Positions 11,550 through 21,875 of a stretch of 22,680 bases of DNA are shown piece by piece. Position 1 is the stretch's first letter. Each line of letters starts with the position of its first letter. The translations under genes were made by a program, and so were the position numbers. The notes under the pieces are model-generated. The model saw only the letters and a program-made list of their open reading frames with translations, searched no databases and was not told the origin of the DNA. Origin of the DNA: Hymenoscyphus infarciens (lineage: Eukaryota; Ascomycota; Leotiomycetes; Helotiales; Helotiaceae). The stretch covers positions 1-22,680 of the forward strand of contig LLCB01000563.1 of assembly GCA_001414345.1 (NCBI GenBank), in the 5' to 3' direction.

Positions 11550-11745
11550 TTAAACGCTGTTAGATTATCTAAAACCGTTTTATTATATTTAGTAGGATCT
11601 TATAATAGTAGCTTTTCTTTATATATAAGGAGTAAAAGTATAAGTAATTATAATAATAGGGATTATAGTAGAAGAGCTATATAATAGCCTTAAAAGAAGT
11701 ATTAACTAACCGCGGTTATTAGGCAGGGTACGCGTATTCTAGTAG
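11550..11745. other. GC-richer patch with nested palindromes before array B
   Basis: This patch keeps CpG at several places (AACGCTG, ACCGTT, CCGCGG, ACGCG) and a GGCAGGG run, a composition unlike the surroundings. It holds a perfect 12-bp palindrome TAACCGCGGTTA (11707-11718) and, ten bases on, a perfect 8-bp palindrome TACGCGTA (11729-11736). It ends about 75 bp before array B. It may be a relict of less-mutated single-copy DNA or an element boundary. No gene is assigned. Confidence 0.5.
11707..11718. other. Perfect 12-bp palindrome TAACCGCGGTTA
   Basis: Self-complementary and containing two CpG sites, in DNA where CpG is scarce. It lies about 100 bp from the left edge of array B. It resembles a symmetric binding site in form only; no cognate factor is known from the sequence. 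Confidence 0.6.
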
Positions 11746-11820
11746 CTCTAGTAGCTTTATAATAGCTTTAGGCTATTAATTAACATTTAATAAATATATT
11801 ACTTTAGTTATAGAATTTAA

Positions 11821-12594
11821 ATAAATCTATTACTTAAGTCTTTATTTAAGTAAAGCTATATCTTAAGTCTTTATTTAAGTAAATCTACTACTTAAACTAA
11901 ACTATTTAAGTAAATCTACTACTTAAGTTAAACTATTTAAGTAAATCTACTACTTAAGTTAAATTTTTTAAGTAAATCTACTACTTAAATTAAACTATTT
12001 AAGTAAATCTACTACTTAAGTCTTTATTTAAGTAAATCTATTACTTAAGTTAAATTATTTAAGTAAATCTACTACTTAAACTAAACTATTTAAGTAAATC
12101 TACTACTTAAGTTAAACTATTTAAGTAAATCTACTACTTAAGTACTAGTTTAAGTAAATCTATTACTTAAGTTAATATATTAACTTAAGTAAATCTACTA
12201 CTTAAGTTAAACTATTTAAGTAAATCTACTACTTAAGTACTAGTTTAAGTAAATCTACTACTTAAGTTATTATTTAAGTAAATCAACTACTTAAGTTAAA
12301 CTTTTTAAGTAAATCTACTACTTAAGTTAAACTATTTAAGTAAATCTACTACTTAAGTCTTTATTTAAGTAAATCTATTACTTAAGTCTTTATTTAAGTA
12401 AATCTACTATTTAAGTTAAACTATTTAAGTAAATCTACTACTTAAGTATTTATTTAAGTAAATCTACTATTTAAGTATTTATTTAAGTAAATCTATTACT
12501 TAAGTTAAACTATTTAAGTAAATCTATTACTTAAGTCTTTACTTAAGTAAAGCTATTACTTAAGCTTCTATTTAAGTAAAGCTACTAGTTAAGT
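11821..12594 (-). repeat. Satellite array B, about 26 units, inverted relative to A and C
   Basis: The same satellite as arrays A and C, read as its reverse complement on the plus strand (TTTAAGTAAATCTACTACTT units). About 26 cores were counted in 774 bp. Linkers correspond to those of A and C (AAAGACTT, AGTTTAACT, ACTAGTACTT and AATAACTT in satellite orientation), so all arrays derive from one family, but the linker order differs from A. Copies near both ends (about 11852, 12549 and 12578) carry AAAGCTA instead of AAATCTA, a variant not seen in the interior. A degenerate copy precedes the array at about 11782-11820. Confidence 0.96.
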
Positions 12595-15500
12595 TATATA
12601 AAATCTTTACTTATATTCTCTACTTAGTAGAGAATATATACTATTTTCTTTTAGTTTAAACTATTTATATATAATTATATTAATTATAACTATAGTTTAT
12701 ATTCTAAAATACCTCTTACTCTACTCTAGCTAATAATTTATTTAAAATAAACTATAGGTAGAGTCTAGAAAAGGCTATTATAGATCTTTTACTAAATACT
12801 CTTATCTACTATATTTTTTAAATTATATTTCTCTTAAATAGTCTACTAGTTTAAATTAGGACTATAGATAAGCTTAATCCTTTACTATAAAAACTGCTTT
12901 TCTTAATCCTTTTTATTTAGTATCTTTACTTATAACTTATTATTACTACTACTTCTAATAGCTTTATAACTTATAAACATCTTAGCTAATATTCTCTAAC
13001 GCCTAGCTAGTATACTATTTATATCTTAGAATTACTATCTAACTTTATTAGAAGTACTAGCTTTAGGACTTATAGTTAGTAGAGTAGTACTTAAGATATT
13101 ATATATACTATATTATTTAAGTAATAGGTTCTTTACTCTATCTTATCTAGGTTTAAATAATAGTATTAGTAAGTTTAAAGACCTTACTTATATTATAAAG
13201 GTATTAAAACTAAGTTACTTTTACTTATAAAGCTCTAGAAATATTATCTTATTCTTAGTACCTCTAGATCTTAATTAGCTAGCTATATTAGTATTATCTC
13301 TATTTATAATTATAAAGACTATATTATACCTAAGCTAACCTAATTTTCCTACCTATAAACGAGTTAGTTAGAAGAATAAGTTAATTAGTAGTTTAGTACT
13401 AAGTAAACTATATAATATTAAAATATATAGATTTTACCTTTATAATTACTTTTATTTACTAAGAAAGCTCTCTTTCTTACTATTCTATAGTCTTATAAGT
13501 ATATTCTCTTATCTCTTAACTATTTATTATATCTTTAAAGTAGAGTAGTAGATTATAGAAAATCTCTAGTTAAGATTTATTTTCTTATAACGCTTACTAT
13601 CTCTATTTATCCTTTTTTATCTTATTTAGAAGATAGTAATAATAAGCTATTTATCTAATACCTTATTCTTTAGATATTAGATTATTAGAGTTTTTTAAGT
13701 AGTTATTAAGCCTTTTATATATCTCTAAGATAGCTTTAGCTATCTTTGCTTAAAATAAACCCTAGCTAGTTAGAGAACGAGTTCTTAGAACCTAGTATAC
13801 TAGTATCTCTCTTCTTACCTCTCTAAAGAGCTTATCTAGATTAATACTCTCTTTTAAGATATTATTAATATTAAATATTTAATCTTATTTATAAATTTCT
13901 TCTAACTTCTTATTTAGCTTATTAACTACTATTCTAACTTATTACTTAATATCTTCTAATAGACTATAGCTTCGTAGATTTAGTTAGGAATATAGAGAAT
14001 CGATTTTAGTAAAGTTAGAGTTTATGTTTACTAGAGTTTATACTATTACCTAATAACTAGATTATAGCTTATTTATATAGGCTAAGAAGGAGATAGAGCT
14101 CGTATTTATAGTATTAGGAGAATTAAGACGGTTATAATATAGAGAAGGAGAAGGCTATAAGTATAGAGAAGTATTTTTAATCTAGCTATAACTCTCTAGT
14201 AAGTACTAGTAGTAATAGCTATAGTCTCTAATAAAAAAGCTAGAATAGGCTAAGAATAGGAGACTTAGGTAAGTAAACTATACTAGAAGAGCTTAATAAA
14301 TCTTATAAATACTTTATAAAAGAGAATTAAGAGTGAAATTACTTCTTATAAATTATCTTTTAATAAGTACGCTCTATAAAGAGGTTTATATACTATAATA
14401 TCTTTATAAAAGACTCTATCTTATAAGTTATAGAGTTACTTTATAAGCTTATTAGTTTAATTCCCTAGTGCTAGGCTCCTTGTATTTCTTTAGAGTTTTA
14501 GTATACTATATAGTATATTATAAACTTCTTAGTTATATAGTAGTATAATTAGATATATATTTAAAGGTAGCGAATTTATTATAGATCCTAGGTATATATA
14601 AAGAGAGGTACTAATTTCTATAGCTCTCTTATACTTAAGAGTCTAATACTAGATAGTAAACTAGGAAGGAAGAGTAGGTAACTAGATTTTTTATAAGGCT
14701 TATTAGAAATTCTATACGAAATTAAGAAATAAACACTAGTAATTAATAGAGTTAGGATATATTAGAGAGCTTATTATTAAATGCTCTTCTTAATCTTATA
14801 TACTATTATCTATATACACTAGTATAATTTTATTAAGAAGAGATAAAGGAATAATAGAAGGAAGATTAAGAATTTATATAAGAAGCTATAAGTTAGATTA
14901 TTTACTATATCTTAGATTTATATACCTTTATAGAAGTAAGATTAATATAACGAATTAATAAACTTATAGCTAGACTCTTTATAAGATAGTAGAATTATTA
15001 TTTAATAGGAAAAAGGAATATTAAGACTTTAAGAGCTTATTAAGCTAATAATAAGAAAAATTAATTAATATCTTATTAATTTAGTAGAAAAAGCGTCTAA
15101 ATTTATAATAGGACTTTTACTTTTATACTAGATAGAGAAACTTTAGAATAGGTTATAGTAACTAGAAAAAGCTTAAGTAGAAAATATATATAAGAACTTC
15201 GACTACTTATTAAGTTATAATAAGAGGGGAGTTATTTAAGATTAAATACGTAGTATTATAAAAGAGTACTTACCTCCTTTTCTAGCTTTCTCTCTAATTT
15301 AACTACTTATTATCTAGAGATATTCTCTTAAAATAAGTATAATTCTTCTAAACTCTAGAGCCTAAAGATAAGATAATTATATATATTAAATTTACTCTAG
15401 TTCTATACCTTATCTTTATTTTTATCTCTCTCTCTCTCTTTAATAACTAACCTTTATACTCTATTACTCTTCTTCTTAACCTTAAAGTACTCTCTTTTAA

Positions 15501-18500
15501 GGTATATTATAGTAGCCTTTAAAGGTTATTATAAGCTCTTTAACTTATATTATTATTCTCTTATTTTATAAACTTAAATATTACCTATATCTTATAGACT
15601 AGCTAGTTAAAGTAACGAGGCTACTTATACTATCTCTATATAAGTTATTCTAAGATTAGTTAACTCCTTATATATTAGAATCTATCTTATATATTAATTA
15701 GCTATTCTTATAGAATAAAGCCTACTTATACTAATATAGCTCTATTCTTTAATATAATAGATCTATCTAGTAATATTAATAAGAACTTTAATATTATTAT
15801 TAAGAGTAAAGTAATTAATAAAGTATATTACCTCTATAAAGTTAATAATTATTTCTTCCTTATTCTTATTTATTACTTTCTTCTATATATGTAATAATCT
15901 ACTATAAAAGCTAAGATAGACTATAATAAATTTATATAAAAATAGGTAGAACTTTAAACTAAGGCTATTAAATTTAAAGCTTCTACTAATCTCTTTAATA
16001 AGAAACTTATAAATAAGAATAATATAGATATTAAGATAAAAATATAAGAAGAGGCTAAGAAAGAGTAATAAGATATTAAAGCTATTAAAGTAGTATATTT
16101 TATAGTAGCTTACTAGTATTTATAGGATTTAGCTTATACTTTTCTAAATAAAGGTTTTTTAGAAGATTATAAATAGTAAAGCTACTAAGGTAATAAACGA
16201 AATTAATATAAGTAGCTTAGACTTGTTTTTATTTTAAAGGAATTCTAACTTACCTTTTATATAGAATTATATTTCTAGTTTAAAGTATAAATATTACTAG
16301 TTATTAGAGGTAGATCTTAAAATCGTTATTTAGTTACTAGAGGATAATTCTAAATATTATTAGACTAAGAGACTCTACTATACTAAGAGAGAAGAGACTA
16401 TTATTATTAAGATAAAGAAGGATACTAATTAAGAAACTTAATTTTATATAAATAGTATATTAGTATTTATAGAGTTGATTTAAGGTTATGTTTTATATTT
16501 AAGGAGTAGTTCTAGCTTAGTAAGTACTTTTTAATAAGATCTTCTAAAGTTCTAGTTTCTACTAGTATATAAGAATATAGATATAGAAATAAAAATTATA
16601 GAATATAACCTTTAGTAAATCTAGAAGAAGTTATATAGTATTTATAACTTTTATAGTTTATTAAAATATTAGGTTATTTATACTAATATAATAAAAGTAG
16701 CTAATCTATATTCCTTCTTAGAAGGAATTAAAGCTAGAAGGAGTATAAGCCTAATAAGAATAACTATTACTTCTTACTCTATACTTCTACTAATTTAAAT
16801 AGCTATTATTATTCTATAAGTAGATAGTAGATATTAGAAACACTATAGGTATATAGAATAGTAAGGAATACCTAAATACTACTATATAATATAACTAACT
16901 TTATATTTCTATAAATTAAGTTAATAATCTATTTTAAGTTAATAAACATAGCTTAATAAAAGAAATCGTAAAACTTAAAGAGTTAATTTATAAAACTAGG
17001 GCGTTAAGTAAAGCGAATAAGAATAATAACGTTAAATTGGTTTTAGAGAACGCTTATATTAGTAAATCTTTAAACTATATAAGAGTAGTCTAATCTACTA
17101 GCTTTAGAATATAATTATAACTATACTACTAGTAGGTTCCTTAGCTTAGATAATAGTAATAATATTAAGAGCGAAGAATAAGAAGATTATAAAGAAATTA
17201 TAAGAAAGAGGGTAAAGCCTAGTATAGATAATCTTATAAATCGAGTTATAAGAATAAAGAACTAAGAAGAGGTAACTAAGAGGTTCTTAGATATATTATT
17301 TAAAGAGATATCTAAATATCTTAATAAATTTTATAGAAGAAAGACCTTTAAGGTTCTATATATAAGTAACTAAGGTAAGAAAATAAGAACTAATAGCTAG
17401 ATAAGTTAATTATATAAATAGATAGAGCTTATAAAAGAATAATTTCTTACTATAGCTATAGATAGTCTAAAGAGGCTATAATGATTTATAAAGGCTTTTT
17501 CCTATTAGTACTAATTACTTTAAACCTAGGATTCTATCTAAACTTACTTAATCTTTTTAATAACGTTTTTACTAGAGGATTAATTTTAAAGTATACTTTT
17601 ATATATAGCCTTTAAGACTTCTATATTAAGAAGAGCTACTATTAGGTGCTAGAGCTAAAGAAATCTTAGAAGTATATATACTTTAATTAGTCTAAAGTAT
17701 TAAAGTTATATAAGGAAAAGCTAGATAATGATCTTATAAAAAGTATATTCTTAAATTACTAATATTAAGGAAGTGCTTAGACTAAAGAAGCGTCTCTTAA
17801 GAACGTTTACCTAGCTTACTTTTATAAAGTTAGCTTTAAAGAAAAAGGTAGAAATTACCTCTATAATCTATCTATTAATAGTAACTTCTAATATAAGAGA
17901 AAGTAGGATAAAGGTAGTAAATTAGTCTAGATTTAGCTTAGAAGTAGTTACTTCTTACTAGATATAGAGGAGAGTATATTATAGTAATAAGAGGAAGCTA
18001 AATAAGATATAGATAAGCTTAATAGATACTTATACGAGTTTTAAGTAAGAGCTTTAGTAAAAAAGATAGTATAGAAATTTAAGAGTTTAGATTAAATAAG
18101 CCTTATAAATTATATATATTACTATAGGAGTATACTCCGTCTTCTGAATCTTTACTAAGAAGAGAGATTTAATAATATAATATATCTAGTATAATTAGTT
18201 ATAAGTCTACTACTAGTAGATATATAAATTATTCTATAATATAATATTATATATAAGTTTAAGCTATATCTTTAGAGGAACTACGTTAATATTATACCTA
18301 GGGTATAATATATAATAAATATATTCTACTAGTATATATATTCTCTTATCTATTAGTTAAATTATAAGCTATACTAGACAGATAACCTCGGAAATAGTAA
18401 TAGAGAGGGTACTAAGAGAGACTAGTCTATAAAGGCTTATCTTATTAGAGTATGTTAAGGATGCTTAGTAGCTAGCTACGTAGATTTTCTTAATATATAA

Positions 18501-20379
18501 ATAGGATATAGAGTTAAGCTCTAATAAATAATACTAGGGAATATATTAAAGGAGCAGTATTAAAAGGTAGCTTATATTATTATATAATCTTATAAAATAA
18601 TTAGTAAGATATAATAACATCTTATTAGCTAAGGAGATATATAGAAAGGGGATAATATTATTAAAATAATATAAGGCTTTATAGTAAGATAGTAAAGATA
18701 GTTTACTTAGAAGGAATACGTAGAAAGAGTTATATAGAAGAGATAACTATATAAAGAAATTTAGTACCTTTCTTTAATATAAGTAGAAGATTAAAGTAAA
18801 TTTTAAGAAAGTATATATAGTTAACTAAGTAAGTATCGATAAGGATACTAGCGTTCTTATAAAGAAGCTATATTAGTAAGGTTTATAAATAGTATAGTAA
18901 GCGTAAACTTTTTCTTAGAGCTTAGATACCTTAATATAAAATTTTTAGGAAAAAAACTAACTTTAATAAACACTCTTCTAAGAAAAGAATACTTTAAAAG
19001 ATAGTAGAGGATGTTATTATAGAGACTAAGGAGAAGTTAGACTAAGTATATATAAGCTATACTTAGTAGGAATTTAAAGAGGTAGCTAGCTTATACTAAT
19101 AGTATATAGGATTATAGACCTAGTAGTAAATTAAGAAAGAGGTTTATAGCCTTTACTAATAAGTAGCTACCTAAGTATAATAACTATAGAATATCTAAAA
19201 CCACTTTAATATACGTAGTATAAGAAAAGCCATAGTTTATTTTAAAGCTTTATAAAGGAAATTACTAAAGATTAAAGCCTAAACTACTACTTTAAAGAAC
19301 CTAATTACTACTCTCTTAGAGAGATAGCGTCTTAGAGTTATTCTTTTACTCTAAAGTTTAAATCTTATAAAACTAGAAAATTAGTCTAATAAGATAATAT
19401 AGCTATTTAAAATAGTATATATATATGGTACTAGTCTATATTTAGAGGAAGGAGAGAATATAGCTAATACTTTAAGTTTCTTATCTAATTTATAGATTCT
19501 ATATAGGATTAATAGTCTATAGTAACTTAAATAAGTAGAAGAAGAGATAAAATTCTTATACTATAAGTAGATAAGATCTATAACCTAGTATACTAAGACT
19601 TTAAAAACACTTCTTATATAACTAGAAATATAGCTAGGAATAGAGGACCTTTCTAAGGAATAGCTATACTTATTAAAGTTTAAAATTATCTAACGAATTC
19701 TTATAAAGGAATTGCTTTATTAGAATAAGATTAATATAGTTTTAGAAGAGAGGTGTAAAAAGATAGATATAAATATAGAAGTAGATAAGAGGCTAAAAGG
19801 TATAGATTCCTAATATTTAAGAAGTATAGACTAATAATAAAACAGAACTACTAAACTTAGTATATAAATGTGTTCTAATATTTAAAAAAGCTATTAAGAA
19901 GTAAGAGGTAAGTGAGAGGGTTCTAGGATTAAATAATAAAGTAGATAATTATATAGATAATAAGAGTAAAAAGAATAGTAAATAGATTAGTAAGTATACT
20001 AAGTAATTAGAAAATATTACTTAAAGAAGTAGGATAATAGAATAGAACTCTCCTTTACTTATTCTAGATTAACTAAGGTATATTAATAGTTATAGATTTA
20101 AGTTTCTAGGTTCTTAAAATAAACATCGCTTATTTTATAGCTAGTAGAGACTCTAAATAGTAATATAGCTAGTCTCTTTCTATAGATGGTACTTAAGAGT
20201 TTATATAAGTATAAAATAGAAGGCATTCTAACTTCTTATCTCGAAATCGTATTAGTTATATACTAATAATACTAATTAGGGTTATAGGCTCTGTTTATAT
20301 ATATATAGAGAGAGAAAGATTAAGTAAGGTTAGAATTAAGAGTATTTACGACTTACTATCTCTAGCTTTATAACCTAAA
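12595..20379. other. Long RIP-like degraded region, no intact gene
   Basis: Nearly 7.8 kb with the same CpA/TpG-poor, TpA-rich pattern. CpA or TpG survives at only a few sites per kilobase in the parts counted. Plus-strand frames were read through most of it. The longest stop-free runs were about 50-60 codons (for example around 13020-13210, 13390-13550 and 16930-17090), separated by frequent TAA/TAG. Several frames give plausible hydrophobic or lysine-rich stretches, but neighbouring frames are equally open, so none can be chosen. No reverse transcriptase, integrase, transposase, helicase or tyrosine recombinase motif was recognised, and no long terminal repeats were seen. It is probably one or more old mobile elements or duplicated genes beyond recognition by eye. 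Confidence 0.65.
15425..15438 (+). repeat. (TC)7 microsatellite
   Basis: Perfect TC run, the longest of the four short pyrimidine dinucleotide runs in the window. No associated feature. Confidence 0.8.
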
Positions 20380-21050
20380 CATTATAACCTTAATATAATA
20401 ACGTTATATGTCGAACTCTGTACTCTATATAAAGTTGTATTCTACCTACGCTCTTTACTTACCTACTAATATGCTAAAACGCACGTATAACCTACCTACC
20501 TAGAAAGAAGTTAATACGTTCTCTAAACTTCTTATACTCTAATCTCTTACTAATACTCCTAAGTATATATATATTTAAGAGTATTCCTAAATTCTATCTC
20601 TAATAAGTTAGATACTACCTACGCTTATTAGGCGTATATAAACGAACAACGCGTCTATATCTCTAGTACTAAGCTCGCTAATATATAGTTAAAAAAGGCA
20701 AAAAAGCAAAAAGATACCTAGAGAGGAGGTTAGCCTAATTTATAGAAATAATAAGAAGTAAATAATATATAAGCTACTACTTAGATTAATAACTTATATA
20801 AATTATAAGAGATTATATCAAAGTCGGTTTTATTATTATATAGTAGGTAGAAGAATATAAATTAGAACTCTTAACTACTATGCTAATGTATCTAATGTTT
20901 TTATATACTCTAACTTTACTTATTTTAAAATTTAGCTCTTCTACTAAAATAGGTATATACTAGAAGTACGAAGATCGAAAAGGCTAAATAAGTAAGACGT
21001 GAAAAGAGAAAGTTATAGAGTAAGCGAGACATATTACTTATCTTACTTAA
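20380..21050. other. Less-mutated island with retained CpA, TpG and CpG
   Basis: I counted roughly fifteen CpA/TpG sites in about 660 bp and about twelve CpG in 20401-20680, several times the density of the flanking DNA. Retained words include ACGCACG, CGAACAACGCG, GGCAAAAAAGCAAAAAG and TATCAAAGTCGG. One plus-strand frame beginning near 20641 reads a basic stretch rich in Lys, Arg and Gln-derived stops as far as about 21200. TAG and TAA still interrupt it, no start codon is obvious and no family is recognised. The stretch could be single-copy DNA between repeats, a younger insertion, or leakage of mutation decaying away from a duplicated segment. A TATATAAA-like word at about 20634-20641 is too common a composition here to call a promoter. 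Confidence 0.55.
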
Positions 21051-21169
21051 GTAGAAAATAATAGAGGGTTAAATTAGCTATAAACTATTAAGATTAGAAA
21101 GAAAGATAATATTAATAAATAATATAATAGTTTAAGAAGAGAATATATAGCTAAAGAAAAATAATAGAA

Positions 21170-21415
21170 GTTAAGTAGTAGATTTACTTAAGTATTATAA
21201 CTATAGTAGTAGAAATAGAAATATATATAATAGTTTTACTTAAATAAAAACATAAGTAGTAAAGTATTATAATTAATTTATTTAAATAAAGACTTAAAAA
21301 GCTACTTAAATAATAAAATCTAATAGTATAAGCTTTACTTAGAGTTTATAACTTAAGTAAGAGATTTACTTTAATATAAACCTAAGTAATAGACTTACTT
21401 AAAAAGTAAGTATAA
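21170..21415 (+). repeat. Scattered degenerate satellite units upstream of array C
   Basis: One nearly complete unit lies at about 21170-21192 (TTAAGTAGTAGATTTACTTA). Eroded versions follow at about 21233-21262, 21283-21310 and 21351-21410, where arms such as ATAAGTAGTAAA and CCTAAGTAATAGAC are still readable. All are in the orientation of arrays A and C. They look like a decaying or fragmented left flank of array C. Confidence 0.75.
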
Positions 21416-21419
21416 GAAA

Positions 21420-21875
21420 GAATTAATTAATTAATAGTAATTAGATTAGATTAGTTTATAATTAATAGATTTCTTAATTATATTATATTAATAGATTCTA
21501 ATTAAATATAATTACTTAGATTATAATTATATAAATATACTAATTACTAATAAAGTAGTTACTCTTAAACTTAGGTACTTAGTAATTATAAATAGAATTA
21601 ATATATATTTCTTAGTAAATAATTAATAGCTAATTAATTAAGACTTAAAATAGGAAAGTTATATAATAAATTTAGAAGATCTTACTTAAGGTTTTAATAT
21701 ACTAGAACGCTACTTCTACGCTATATTATATAATCGATCTATACTTAAAGATCTTATATTAATTAATTAATAAAAAGTTAATTATATTATATTATAATTA
21801 AGATCTTATTAATTAATAATAAGATTAATTATAGATTATTAATCTAATCTAAGCTAATTATTACTTTTACTATAA
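21420..21875. other. TTAATTAA-rich very low GC stretch
   Basis: About 450 bp dominated by TTAATTAA, ATTATATTA and TTAGATTAGATTAG words, with G+C visibly lower than the rest of the window. It includes a perfect hairpin at 21803-21825 (arms ATCTTATTA and TAATAAGAT, 5-base loop). It has no coding capacity. Such DNA unwinds easily and is common next to satellites, but no origin or attachment function can be shown. Confidence 0.6.

Noticed and set aside
13970..19840. A chain of plus-strand frames (about 13.97-15.38, 15.7-16.88, 16.9-18.2 and 18.24-19.84 kb) that could be one large decayed gene with introns
   Set aside because: Frame changes are needed at several points, alternative frames are equally open where compared, and no helicase, recombinase, transposase or polymerase motif could be recognised.
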